A stretch of DNA of 64,000 bases from Acephala macrosclerotiorum (Eukaryota > Ascomycota > Leotiomycetes > Helotiales > Mollisiaceae). The stretch's first letter is position 1, and each line of letters begins with the position of its first letter. Positions 49,099 through 61,058 of this stretch are shown here, one piece after another. Below the pieces are notes generated by a model that did not search any database, was not told where the DNA came from, and saw nothing but the letters and a program-made list of their open reading frames with translations. The position numbers were made by a program, and so were the translations under genes. Location of the stretch: NCBI GenBank assembly GCA_014904845.1, contig MU119272.1, positions 124,001 to 188,000 of the forward strand, in the 5' to 3' direction.

Positions 49099-51157
49099 AT
49101 GATGGCGGGGAAGCGTCGTAGGACTGAACTCGCAACAAAACCGCACGTACACCAGAAACGGATAAAGCTCAACCCATTAAACGACATAGTCAGACTCTGT
49201 GACCGTTGCGCTAGGATGGTCAACGGATCGAATGAGCTAAAGTCTTTAATGTCTCCTGTAGGATATTCTCATAGCTCTAAAGTTGAGCTGTTCGCCAATG
49301 CTCGCAAAGGATGCCCGATTTGCTACTGGATACACCACTTTCTACGCCACATGTGGACCCGTATCCCCTCAGGTCAAGTCTACTTTCACGCACTTAATTC
49401 CTCGCGATTAGCACCCAGTCCTAGCCGTCCGAACAGGCTTGTAGCGATGGTCCATGAATTGCTGGATCCGCCCACAGATTTCCCCGGAATCTATTTCAGT
49501 ATTTCCAGTAGGTGGAAATCACTTCTACTGGCACAAAAAACGCTAATAATGTGGCATAGGCCGCCCCAAAGTGTTTAACACAGCGGCTGATCTCGAAATT
49601 GATTTACAAAAGTCACAAACGAAGATCATAGATATGTCAAACTCACAGGCCATAAAACGAGTCCGAAATCAACTCAAAGAATGTCAAACATCTCATCGGA
49701 AATGCCTAAGAAATAGCGCCGTACCAGCTCTACCAACCCGGGTTCTCGACGTTGGTCTTTTAGGGGACCTGCAGATAAAGCTTCACAAAAGTGGTCCCCA
49801 GCAGCATGATGACTATATAGCTTTAAGCTACTGTTGGGGAGGGTCACAAAAGTGTCAAACAACTACGAACACCGTCGACGAACACTACAACGGGATCATG
49901 CTTCAAGACCTCTCCTTGAGTATCCAGGATGCTGTTGAAGTCACTCGTCAACTTGGCTTCCAATACTTGTGGGTTGATGCGCTGTGTATAATCCAAAATT
50001 CTGAAGACAAGGATGCCGAGATCAGCCTCATGAGAGCCATCTACAAGAATGCCACTTTGGTTCTCGCTGCATCGAGTGCGCTCAATGCAGAAGAAGGCTT
50101 TTTGCGTAAAGTACCTGCTGCGAAACATTTCAAACTGCCCTATCCATTGCTCGATGGGAATTTTGCTTCTGTGGATGTCTCTTTAATGGGGGCTTCTTTC
50201 AAAGATCCATTCAAGCCTCGCGCAAAGCGGCCTTTCCTCCTTGGCGGAGGACGCGAGCCGTTGGATCGCCGAGGCTGGGCTTTGCAGGAGGGTTTATCAC
50301 CACGTCGATTACTCTCATGGGGTACAAATGAAATGACCTGGAAATGTCTGTCGGAAGCTATTACCAAGGTTCCTAATGGAGTTAAATCCAGCAAACCCTT
50401 GCCTCTCAGTGTCTTCAACATGGTTGAAAAGGAGCAGAATGAAGCAAACTTGCAGAGAGATCAAATCAGTACTTGGCACAGTATCGTTGAGGATTACACT
50501 AGACGCGAACTGAGTGAGCGCTTAGACTATGGACGTGCTATTTCCGGAATTGTCAGCGAGCTTGCTATCTGTTGGAACGATGAATATCTTGCCGGTTTGT
50601 GGCGAAGAACGTTTGCGACCAATCTTGCTTGGCGTGTCGTCGAAAAAGACCTGCTTTGGCACATCGAGCAGATTTATATCGAAAAAGGTCGTTATCCCCC
50701 ACTCGAGGGACCATCTTGGTCATGGTTGTCGAGACTCGCCAAGGTTTCTTTCTTCATGATAACAGATATCAAGCTAGAACTGGTAGACTACCAGTTACCT
50801 AATTCCAATTTCTCAGAAGGCAGTTTGATAGTCCGTGCTGCCTGTTATGAGTTCGGATATAGCTGTGACTGGAGACGAGATCAGTATTGGTTGACTTGCA
50901 ACAGCTATATGGATGACAATTTTGAATTCAGTCCTTGGCCAAAGAAAGATAGCGAGACCTTCTTGGAGGGTCTATTACTTGGATTTTCAGGGAATAGAGC
51001 TATAGGGATTATAGTAGAAAGGATTTCAAAGGCAGGAACAAAATATAGAAGACGCGGGTTGTGGGACAACGTGGCCACTGCAGCAAAACATACTCATATG
51101 TGGAGTGTGGGTAACGACAACCCAGGGCATAGTTTTAAGGAGGTTACAATTATATGA
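49099..51157 (+). CDS. HET-domain protein (heterokaryon incompatibility family), intact
   Basis: Two exons, 49099-49507 and 49560-51157, with a 52-bp intron (GTAGGT..GCTAAT..CATAG) give 668 residues. The N-terminus is Lys/Arg-rich. A short region before the domain reads LCDRCARMV and LFANARKGCPICYWIHHFL, a common HET-protein lead-in with paired cysteines. The HET domain (about 222-370) has the three usual blocks: YIALSYCWGG, LGFQYLWVDALCIIQNSEDK and IYKNATLVLAASSA. After it comes GREPLDRRGWALQEGLSPRR, the typical W-x-x-Q-E segment. HET proteins trigger cell death when incompatible hyphae fuse; the partner is not visible here. The gene lies between two decayed HET copies and has no lesion. Confidence 0.93.
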
Positions 51158-51452
51158 AAGTATGGTTAGTGGATGTGAAATTTATTTAACTTATAGCCTC
51201 AGTTACAAGAAGATTTGCATAGTATAATTGTGTCCCAACGTCCGATCGTCAGCTTGTATATGTATGCTGAAATTAATGGTGCTCGTGTGACTGACCTCTA
51301 CAAAGGTAGGTATACTTAGTCACATGTCCACTCTAGGATCCTTGGGAGCCTGTTTGGGCTTCCCAAGGATCATCGTCAAAACTTGACAAAAATAAGATAA
51401 CAAGGTCCCTAGTCTACATCCAGCTTGATTAGAGATAATATGCGTAAGTTAA

Positions 51453-52245
51453 TTATAAGCATTGCTCAGGACTGCTCAAGTTGCTTAAGCAGCTCAGGTG
51501 AGCTGGATGAGGGGAGGGTGAGCCGAGGGTGGTTAGCGCCTGAGTAGAAGCGGCCAGCTTACTAACCGACCTTGGGACAAAGAAAAAGAAAGTTGTGTTC
51601 GACTGCCAACGCCGCAGGCTTGTGAAAGCAAGAGCAATATTCGTTATCTGGGCTTTGGGCGAATTCAGTAAGTGCTGCGTTGAGAAGTGTCCAATTGCAG
51701 ACCGAAGAACCACATTGTAGCGTAACTTCGGTAGCCAGTAATCTTCTGAATTATCCATAGTCTTGACCAGTATTGACGTGTGCATAGTCATTTCAGACTT
51801 GCGTATGCCGAGTAGTGAGGCTTAGACCAAAACGTAACTTGAGACTCCTTGAGATAGTTGAATGTCGCCGCAATCTTTCCCTCGCGGTGATCAAGGCCCA
51901 ACCACACACGAACACTCTGAGCCTGAGCATAGATTTTGCTCATCTGTGCCATTTGATGGCGGCGTTCTTTGTTGTTGTTTTGATCAATGTAGAGGGCATC
52001 GATCCAAAGAATGCGTTTCTGGCCGGGTTTCCTCAGGTATCTCAACGCTTGCCAAAGATTGTTTCGAACTGATCGTCCTTGGGGTCCCACATGTAAGACA
52101 ATGCTTCGTATTGAGGCTCTGATGATAGCCTCACGTGGAGTAGTCGACAGCGAATGTCGCTCTATGTTGACCTAGGCTGGAGCTCCAAGAGTCTGATTTC
52201 ATCTGATTCCTGCAACGCTGTGTATCGTGGAGACAGAATCGACAT
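51453..52245 (-). pseudogene. HET-domain gene relic (N-terminal half)
   Basis: The ATG at 52245 opens SDEIRLLELQPRS, the lead-in of a HET protein. It is stopped by TAG at 52164-52162, and the same frame then continues as IRCRLL and YEALSYMWDPKDDQ, the first HET block with Met-Trp in place of Val-Trp. A frame change moves to LWQALRYLRKPGQKRILWID with ALYIDQNNNKERRHQMAQMS and VRVWLG, the second and third HET blocks. The spacing between the blocks is shortened. The remaining frame to 51453 has no clear homology. A stop plus frameshift inside the domain make function impossible. Confidence 0.8.
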
Positions 52246-53015
52246 GTTGACATTGCTGTATTAGAGGGGCCAGGCTATCATTTTGAGAACCATTGATGGT
52301 AATCAAACGAGGCTGAGATTGAGGTGGGTTACGCCACTTGTGTTAGTTGACAGCTGCTTCGCTAGGAGGTCCAACCATAGAACGCCAACGTGGAAGAGGT
52401 CTTCTCGCCATCTTCAAACTGGTTCGAGAATTCCTGAAAGCCGAGCAATGTTTAGGCGTAAGTGGTTGATACTGTAACGAAGATGATTCTTTTCACAATG
52501 CACGAGATTGAGATTGAGATTGAAACCAGGGATAAAGTTGGGTTTCGATCTCGTCAGACCAGATTCCGCTAGACTACTTAAGGTTAGGTATTGCTGTAGA
52601 CTGGCTGCCTCAATTTCAAGGTCTTTTCACTCGGAAGCACGTCCGAATGGGCAGCCTCGTCTTGACATCATTTTCACGTTCATCTCGACGACTCAGAAGA
52701 TCAGACCATGTGTCAAACTGACGATCATCAGACGGAAATTCCCCCGAAACTTAGGGTTTTGATCAGTCATGGAATATCGAGGTTTGATTCGCTGACGAGA
52801 GCCCGTGATAGCCGCTCTCCACACATGCTCGGTGACTCCGGCTGGGTATTTCTTTGCCTCGCTCAGCTGAGGAGGCTCAGCCTCATAACCCCTCCACCAT
52901 ATTTTCCCACAATCTTCTGACAACTGTTAACATCCGCCTATTCACGAACAACACAAAAATTCAACTCCAGAACAAACCACCGTTCAACTCGAGAAACTTT
53001 ACAACGTCTGCCAAC
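52246..53015. other. Intergenic, no gene recognised
   Basis: This is the upstream side of the HET relic and the promoter of the proline-rich gene. The last 120 bp are C/A-rich and look like a 5' leader. Confidence 0.45.
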
Positions 53016-53768
53016 ATGGTTCTCCTTGGAGGACTTGAACTGGTAGCAGCAGGCTACATTATCCACAAGCATCAGCAGAACAAGCGCGACAAGCAAAGGC
53101 TCGAAGAGGAGGCTGCCGCCCTCGAAGAAGAACAATATAGAATATTCCCACCAGACAGTCGCCCCTCGAGATCCGAGCATCGCCGTCGACGATCGCATTC
53201 TAGGAGAAGACATTCATACGATCGCGATGACAAACGCAACAGACCTCACTCTCACGATGGCAAATACAGGCGCGAGAGTCCTAGCCCAAGACCAAAGCCT
53301 ATCTTGAAGCCCACGAATTACTCAAATCCGCAACTTGCTCCTCAACAGCGACCTCCTCCATACAATGCTGCCGTGGCGACTCCTCCAATGGTTGCTGTTC
53401 AACGTCCACCACCTCCACCTCAGGCACAACCGATGCCTCAGCCTCAGAGTCAATCTCAACCTCAACCTCAACCTCAAGCACAGTCATATCCACAGGATAT
53501 CAAGTACGGATGGACAGATGATCAGCCGGCGCAGCGACCGCCTCAAGGGGGAAACTTCCCTCCGACAGGCTGGCCAGCGGAATGGCAGCAGTCCCAGGGA
53601 GCGAGCTCCAGCCGCCAGCCTTCACAACAGCGTCCGCGAGCAGAGTCCTCGAGAGGAAGGTCAGATAGCAGACCAGAGGATAGTCCGAGAGTGAGGTTCG
53701 CGGCGCCGAGACATAGTCCTAGTGTGAGGTCTTTGAGTTCAAGTCCGCCACCGTCGTATAGGGCATAA
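53016..53768 (+). CDS. Small N-terminal hydrophobic, proline-rich disordered protein
   Basis: Single exon of 250 residues; the ATG at 53016 was chosen because it follows a plausible CA-rich leader and begins a hydrophobic segment. Residues 1-17 (MVLLGGLELVAAGYIIH) could be a short membrane anchor or signal. A charged helix follows (HQQNKRDKQRLEEEAAALEE). Next is an Arg/Ser-rich stretch of SR-like type (RRRRSHSRRRHSYDRDD), then a Pro/Gln-rich region with PQPQ repeats encoded by CCTCAA units, and an Arg/Ser/Pro-rich tail ending PPPSYRA. I do not recognise the family. The layout resembles fungal proteins of unknown function with a membrane-proximal start. Confidence 0.7.
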   Translation: MVLLGGLELVAAGYIIHKHQQNKRDKQRLEEEAAALEEEQYRIFPPDSRPSRSEHRRRRSHSRRRHSYDRDDKRNRPHSHDGKYRRESPSPRPKPILKPTNYSNPQLAPQQRPPPYNAAVATPPMVAVQRPPPPPQAQPMPQPQSQSQPQPQPQAQSYPQDIKYGWTDDQPAQRPPQGGNFPPTGWPAEWQQSQGASSSRQPSQQRPRAESSRGRSDSRPEDSPRVRFAAPRHSPSVRSLSSSPPPSYRA

Positions 53769-54824
53769 TGAATGAGAACGGGAGAGAATGATAAGCAAAG
53801 AGATGCAGGCGCCTGCTTTGCTGAATGAGATATGGATGATGAGACGAGGAATGCTTGCTTGTTGTAATGGTTTTCATATAGCGGGAGTTGGTGGTTCAAG
53901 CATGGTTTTATGGATGGGATGATTTGGCATGGATTTATGATACCATTCGTTTCCTATGAATCGGAAGCTGCAAAATGAACACTGTACTAAGTTGAGACAA
54001 TCCCCCGTGTTTGTGAGCTTGTGAGCTCGTGAGACCATGTGAAAGGCAGCAAGAACATAAGTTGTCATGTTCAGCTCGAAAGCAATTAGATTTGTCTTGG
54101 CCAGCTCGACATTAAAATCTTGACAATGCCTGATTCTTGGCTGAACATTTACATACAGTACACCCAGAAAGTCGTACATTACTCCAAAAACAGACAATGA
54201 AGCAGCCATACGAAGTCAACATCGCGAGGAGGACTGTGGATGCCTTCATAAGTAATACGAATGTTCTCATCATCATATTTTCCCGCTTGCCTCAATCAGG
54301 CAACTGAAATTCCAGCGGCTCGGTCCAGCTCATGTCCCCCCTCGATTTCATCTAAATTCTTATCCTCCTTCTTATCTTATCGGGACCCCATTCGACGGCT
54401 CTGCTTTGACCGTTGTTTTTGCGGGGATGTGCATTTCCGACGCGAGATGTTTGATTGGAGATCGCCCGGGACGACTCGTTTTCCATTATCAAACGTATGC
54501 TCGTTCGGGAAGGTCCGTATAGCAAACCGCCTAAATTTATCCACCATGAAATGATTACCCAGGAGAGCTGCAGCAAGTCGGACGGCGCGCCCAAACAAGG
54601 TAATTTAGCAGCAAAGATCCACTAAAGCAGGCACAATGCTGTTGTGCATCAGTCCATCCTTGTAGAAGGAAGATTTGGAGCTTCTATGATCATGGTGTAA
54701 TTTCAAGCTCGGCGGGGAAGGTGTTGGTGCACCTGCTTTCCTTTAAAGCTTCGAGCTGCCCCGCGTCCGGAGCTCGTCAGTCCTCGGATTCCCAAGTCTC
54801 TGCTTCTTCCGCGTTTCTGTTAGA
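53769..54824. other. Intergenic, no gene recognised
   Basis: 1.06 kb. No domain or start-supported frame was found. This is the promoter region of the sedolisin gene. Confidence 0.45.
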
Positions 54825-56837
54825 ATGCTGGACCCCTCGATTTTCCTCTCGGTGGCCCTGGATGCTCAAGCTGCCTTTGGCACACCCATCAAGTCTCGAA
54901 CAGCTTACTCCGTCAAGGAAGTTCATCCTATACCCAAGAGATGGACTCCCGTTGATCGAGCACCGGGAAACCATATGCTTCACATGCAAATTGGTCTGAA
55001 GCAAGACAATTTCGAGGAATTAGAACGTCAATTATACGAAGGTATGAGCTCATGTCTCCCCACTCTCCAGTAATCTCCTAACGCGTTTACTATAGTGTCG
55101 GACCCAGACCACCACCGTTATGGCCAACATCTCAGTGGCGAGGATGTGAACGAGCTTGTCAAGCCTGCGGATGAGACTCTGGACGCCGTACACGAGTGGC
55201 TGTTCGACAATGGCGTCACGCTCGCCAACTACAGTCCTGCAAAGGATTGGATTAACATCTACATTGATGTCGAGTCAGCAGAGCGCCTACTCGACACTGA
55301 ATACTCTGTCTTCGAGCATGAAGATGGTGGAAGAATCGTCCGCACATCTGAATGGTCACTCCCATCTCATCTTCACGAATTGATCGACACAATTCAGCCA
55401 ACCACTTCTTTCATGCGAGCCAAGCAACAAACAACGGACCACATCCAATTCTCGCAGCCATGGTACCCCCCAGGATATACACCACCTTCCAATACGACCA
55501 TAGCAAAGGTCTGCCAATTCTTCCCAGTTACCATTGAGTGCTTCAGAACTCTCTACGGAACCATTGACTACACTCCTAAGGTGCCAGGCCTCAGCAAGGT
55601 CGCCTTCAACAACTATCTTAACGAAACCCCAATCCGTCCAGACATTGAGTTGTTTTTGGAGAAATACCGTCCTGAAGCTGCCAAGACTGCTCTCACATTT
55701 AACTCTATTGAGATCGCTGATGGGCCAGCTGCATCATACGACAACTTGACTGCTGAGGAACTTGCCAATGCTCTTGGCAAGGAAGCCAACCTGGATGCCC
55801 AAACACTCTTGGGAATGGTCTACCCCATCCCCTTGACTTCGTTCTCGACTGGCGGCAGCCCTCCTTTCATTCCAGATATCAACACTCCAACCGACACCAA
55901 CGAGCCATACCTCACTTGGGTCAATTACGTGACCGGTCTGAAGGATCTGCCTCAGGTCATCAGCAGCTCTTATGGTGATGATGAGCAAACAATTCCCAAA
56001 TCGTACGCTGACCGAGTCTGCAAATCATTCGCTCAACTCGGAGCTCGCGGAATTAGTCTGCTGGTCTCTTCTGGCGATAGTGGTCTCGGAGGAGAGACTG
56101 CCGCTGATTGTGTCTCGAGTACGACAAACGCCACTGCTTTCTTGCCAGAATTCCCTGCTGGATGTCCGTATGTGACCACCGTCGGTGCTACCGAGCAATT
56201 CGAGCCAGAAGTTGTTGCTTGGCGTCCTGATGGCATTGGCCCTGACGGAAATACCCATGGCTTCTACACCACCGGAAGTGGTTTCAGCAACTATTTCTCC
56301 CGACCATCATATCAAAACGGCGTCGTAGACAAGTATGTCGAGGGCCTCAACGGCTTGTACGATAGCTTGTACAACAAGAGTAAGTAGGCTCCTGTTCTCA
56401 CTGCCTGCAATTGCTAACTTTGCCGAATAGACGGCCGTGGTTACCCCGATATTTCAGCTCAGGGCTTGTATTTCGCATTTGTCTGGAACGCAACCTTCTC
56501 ATCCATTTCCGGCACATCGGCATCTTGCCCCTTGGCATCCAGTGTCATCGGCCTCATCAATGATGCTTTGCTTGCTTCTGGCAAGCCAACTCTTGGATTC
56601 TTGAACCCATGGCTCTATTCCAAGGGTTACAAGGGCTTCACTGATGTCACCAGCGGAAACACTTCCAGCTGTGGAACAAGTGGTTTCCCAGTTACCACGG
56701 GTTGGGATCCTCTAACTGGTTTTGGCACTCCGGTTAGCTTCCTTTCTTCGGTCGACGTCGAAGTCTTTGGGATCATATGCTGATAATCTGTACAGATCTT
56801 CCCAGAATTGGTCGAAATTGCGAAAGCGTATTATTAA
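54825..56837 (+). CDS. Sedolisin-family serine protease (S53, tripeptidyl-peptidase type)
   Basis: Four exons (54825-55041, 55096-56379, 56431-56732, 56796-56837) give 614 residues. Sedolisins are acid-active secreted peptidases; many fungal ones remove tripeptides from protein N-termini. A weak signal-like start (MLDPSIFLSVALDAQAAFG) is followed by an inhibitory prodomain (about 40-210, with DPDHHRYGQHLSGEDV). The catalytic residues are visible: Glu302 and Asp306 in GKEANLDAQ, the oxyanion Asp400 in VSSGDSGLGG, and Ser530 in SGTSASCP. The final intron was set so that GFGTP joins to IFPELVEIAKAYY, giving the usual end; without splicing the frame continues to a stop at 56783. The two Asp in the signal core are unusual. 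Confidence 0.92.
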
Positions 56838-57386
56838 TCAGCGAGCTTGGGATTTTCCCACCCTTCAAGCATATAAACCGATATCAATTCTACGAACCGT
56901 AAGTCACGCTTCGTTGAAGGACAACCTAGCAATGTCGAAACATAATAGAATGTATAATTTGGTCCAAGATGTGGGCCTACGACTTTACGGTGTTTCTCTG
57001 TGCCTGCCTTACCATCGTGGGTAGTTCCCAATGACTATATGTCCGCTTTTCCTGCTTATTTTGAGGCTTTGGCCTTTTCATTGTTCATTTGGGCTTCAAG
57101 GAGAGCAGGTGACCAATCATCCATCTAGCTCGACTTTGTCTCTGAAGTCCCAGGGGTGACATTGTCATTAGCCGGGATTTTTGCAACCACAAAGCAGAAT
57201 CCGCCAATCGCAGTTAGAAGTGCAACTTACCTTGGTCTGTTGGCTTTGCTTCCGCAGCTCAAATCGTGGAAGCTGAGAGAGCTTGAACAAAGTGCATAGC
57301 CCCGCGAGCCTCACGCTCGAAGAATCGGAGATCCTGCCTTAAAGTTCATATGCCCTACGATTTCGTCTCGAAAAGGACTCGCGACC
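56838..57386. other. Intergenic, no gene recognised
   Basis: This is the 3' flank of the sedolisin gene. No features were seen. Confidence 0.45.
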
Positions 57387-59523
57387 ATGTTCAACATTTT
57401 TGGCAACAGTAGTTCCAACGATACCATCTCCTGGCAGCCAGATCCCACAACTCGTGGTACGTTCGGTGTGTTGTCGACTTGTCTCATCACGATTTCGCTG
57501 TGTGTCTGAGCATCAATACACCTTAATCTTCCGGAATAAAATTCGGGTTTCAAACAAGTGCTGAGGAATTCAAGTGGATGGTCATCGGATTGCTTGCACC
57601 TGAATTCGTTCTTGCCGTAGCTTGGTATCAATATATTGAAGCAAGAGCTCTGGCGAGACTCTTCTCTGAGAGTACGCGGAACCACAAAAGACAATCTCAA
57701 ACACGGCAGGAATCACAGCATATGTAGGGTTCGGGGGCTATCAAGACAACTTGTCGCTGGGAGGAATGAAAAAAGACACGCCTTCAGAGCCAGGAAGCGA
57801 TGACATCGCGAGTGGCCTATGCGAGGTCGGTTCCCAGCCAGATATATCCTGTTCAGGCTTTCTAACATGCTTTAGAAACCTTTTAGCACAAAACAGGGCT
57901 TTTACATTAATATTGGCGGTCTGGCATTTGACACACGTCGGGTCCGAGGGAAATTTCTTCCCCTAAATGCACCGCCACTATTACCCTTTACTTTTCACGG
58001 CATTGAAAGGTTGGTCGAGATGCATCCAGAATTACTTGAGAAGATTTCATATGACGAAATCAACGACAAGAGCAAAAAAGATGGCCTTGGAAAACTACTT
58101 GTCTGCTTCCAAGTGTTCTAGTTTATGGTCCAAAGCATTACAAGATTGGTCCAAGGTCTGCCAATTAGTCTTTTGGAGGCAAGTGTACCCGCTCGCTATC
58201 TACTGGAACCTATTTGACGAGTCGTAATTCTAGCTTAATGCGTTTGCGCACTGTATATGCGTTATGCTGGTCTTTGATGCATGGTGGCATAAGCCACTTG
58301 ATGTGTCTTTCCCTATCACCATCCCAGGAGAGCTTTATCCAGAGATTCTTGCGTACATGTGCATGTCATTTCCTGCCGACAACTACTACGGGAATGGCGA
58401 TGAAGTAGAAGCTGTCCACTTTACCACGCAGCTCAAAAATGCTCTTTCTCACGGCCCGTTTCCTGGACCATTGTCTTTGGACTTGAGTGTTGCAGCACTT
58501 GAACAAGATAGCGCAACTCTCATAGATGGACAAGTATTGCATGAATCCGGTGTTTACTTGAGAGATCCAGCTGGGTATGGTGTGTTACTACGGCTATTAC
58601 ATACTATCGGCAGAGCCACGTACTGGGGTGGATCAACCATGCGTCCGTATTTCTTTAAGGGCAGGAACCCACTGTCTGCCCTTGATATTCGTCGGTGGCA
58701 ACTGGCAGCCACAATATTCAAAGAAATTCCAGCAAGCCTTGATACCATTGAGGGGGCGAAAGCACTCAATACGCATCCGGTTTTAAAGGTTCATCGTCGT
58801 TCTAATTTCGAAGATTCATTTGAAGGTGCATAGGACTGGTTCATCAATACAGGCCCTGATTCAAAGTCAATGTACGCCTTTGATAGCTCGGGGCCCGCTC
58901 TCATCATATACACCATGATCTGCATTGCTGGTGTGGCATACGGACGTGTACATGCACTCGCCTAGGACTTGCTCTTCCGAACCTATGCTGATGAGACACT
59001 CTGGAAGGTTTCTACTTGCGTGATTATGAGTTATGGATTTCTATTTACTGCCTTTCGTTGCTTCGTCAAATTCCGGAAGCAGACAAATCTGCTAGAAGGG
59101 TTTGAGAATTGGATCACGGGAAGGAATTCTGATGGTCGCTCGAGACGGCTCTTTGGGAGATATTATCTGGAAAAATTACGTATAGGCACTCTTGACGGGA
59201 AACTAAACCCGCGTTTGCTTTTGAGGCAACGGGCTGAAGTGAAGAGCCGGCAATTAGCCGTCAATCTTGTGGCCTTGGGGTTTTTATCATCCAAGATACT
59301 TCTATATCTTGTCATGGTTGTTACTACATTGTTGTATTGCCTCGCAAGGGTATATTTGGTAGTGGAATGTTTTGTGGATCTGTTTCATTCACGCCAGATC
59401 TGTATACTCAGCCGAATTGGGCTACATACTTCCCACATTTTGGATAGTGTTGTCCGTGGCAAAGCTTTGTCATTGAACTGTACCTTCCCATTTGGTATTG
59501 ATGGCTCACTTCAACCTAACTAG
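57387..59523 (+). pseudogene. Relic of a fungal multi-pass membrane protein gene
   Basis: From the ATG at 57387 the frame encodes the conserved start of a common filamentous-fungal family of unknown function: ISWQPDPTTRGTFGVLSTC, then ITISLCV. It stops at TGA 57508-57510, where the family has Trp (TGG). It resumes as ASIHLNLPE, then in another frame as KWMVIGLLAPEFVLAVAWYQ. Later pieces are FHGIERLVEMHPELLEKI, VCFQVF followed by TAG at 58119-58121 (Trp expected) then FMVQSITRLVQGLPISLLE, and AFAHCICVMLVFDAWWHKPL. A further TAG at 58963-58965 sits where LAW is expected before DLLFRTYADETLWKVS. The last open part ends at 59523. The TGG-to-TAG and TGG-to-TGA changes are G-to-A transitions. Confidence 0.78.
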
Positions 59524-59896
59524 CACAACTATTCTGAATGGTAGAGAATGTAGAGCCCCGTGCTGGTGGTGAAAGGCTTTGCTGCTTTTAGACTTAGAAA
59601 TTTGAGGGATGAGATGGACTTAGTCGGTGGACAATGCATGAGATAGGTCTGAGATGGAGGGCGAATTTAAGGGTCAATTCCGGAGGATATACTTAGCATG
59701 ACTGCTGTGACTCGAGATATTTCAATACACCGGAGGAAAATAAATAATCGACACACTCTTGCTAAACTGCAAGTGACTGATCTCCGCCCTGAACGCCTCC
59801 CGCTATGCCATAATCTACCAGCCTCGACGTTTGAAATGCCCCTTTTAGCCACGAACATTCAACCGAATGCCCGTACCAGCGCAACGACCGACTTTC
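59524..59896. other. Short intergenic gap
   Basis: This is the 3' flank of the ELYS-domain gene. Nothing was recognised. Confidence 0.45.
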
Positions 59897-60953
59897 TCAA
59901 ATCTCCAACCGAGGACCCAAACCATCCTCAACAGCATTTGAAAGCATATTCCAATCCAAACCACCAATACTCCGGTTATGCGTCCCTTTCAACGACAACG
60001 ACTCCGCGAAATTCCCCGTCCCAATCTTCCTCATCATCAACGTATCCCTCCCCTTCTTCAACGCCCTCCCATCACCCCTCAACAGATAATCCTCAAACCA
60101 CTCTTCCTCCTCTTTCGTGAACGGCAGATTAACAAGCTCGACACTTCGTGCTGCAATCGTATCCGGAGTAGAATTATTGAGAACTAATGCAACGAGCATC
60201 TCGAACATATGTCGTTGCGCGTATTCTGGCTGGCCGCGGCAGAAGTAGAATGCTTCAGTGACGCTAGTTCGCCCTATGGCGGAGAAGAGGCATTCGATTG
60301 CGGGCCGGCTGGTTAAGGCTGGTTGAACCGTATGGTAGTAGGCGAGTGCTAGGGAGAGATCCTTCGAGGAGTAGCGGACTAGGACTTCGAGAATTTCATC
60401 GGCAAAGGTGGGGATTAGGGAGGGGTGAGTTAGGTATTGAAGTGCTAGCTGGAAATTGTTATATTTGTGTTGATTTAGTTGCGAGTGAGTAAACAAACCT
60501 CAAACTCTTTTCGGTCGAGATGCCAGAGGCCTTTCATGTATATCTGGTATTTGGCAGGGAGGAAAGCTCGTTGCTCCAATGCCGTCGAATAGTCTCTGGC
60601 TCCAGTGGGATGGTCAAATTCGAGGAGGAGGTAGTACAGTACGGAGATCTTCTGGGTGTCTGCGCTGCCACTTTCGACGATAGCTTTATGGAGGTTTCTG
60701 AGGTCGCCATTAGATTTAGGAGGGTAGTATTTGGCAGCTATTTCAAGTGGAAATCAGCATCAACTCTTGAAGGATAGCAAAAGCAGGACTCACGTCTCTT
60801 AATGCCCAGCGCCTTCATTACTCGCTCGATGAAGAGACCCGCGATGGCTTTGCGATTCTCCTCAATGCTCGCAATTGTGTCATCATCGTAGGCGCATTCA
60901 GGGTCGAACTCAAACACCTCATCAAAGTTATGGTAATCGAAAATGTCAGCCAT
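59897..60953 (-). CDS. ELYS-domain nuclear pore protein
   Basis: Three exons (60953-60794, 60737-60499, 60448-59897) with introns of 56 and 50 bp give 316 residues. It matches the ELYS-like domain of fungal nucleoporins such as fission yeast Ely5, which sit at the Y-shaped Nup107-type complex of the nuclear pore. The protein starts MADIFDYHNFDEVFEFDP. Helical repeat-like segments follow: GLFIERVMKALGIKR, KISVLYYLLLEFDHPTGARD, KYQIYMKGLWHLDRKEFE, LALQYLTHPSLIPTFADEIL and RPAIECLFSAIGRTSVTEAF. The last 60 residues are less conserved-looking. The short form without the long beta-propeller and AT-hook parts of animal ELYS is normal for fungi. It diverges from SMC4. Confidence 0.88.
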
Positions 60954-61058
60954 CTTTGCCTATATCTGAGAGCTTGAATGTTGTGATGTTAAGTCGCCAG
61001 TGAAGTTGGAGCTCTGATTTCGTGCCCCTTATCGCTCGCTATCTTAGCGCCTTGTTCG

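Noticed and set aside
54721..54999. Alternative frame upstream of and over the sedolisin start
   Set aside because: It is out of frame with the sedolisin exons and stops at 54999; no splice joins it sensibly to exon 2.
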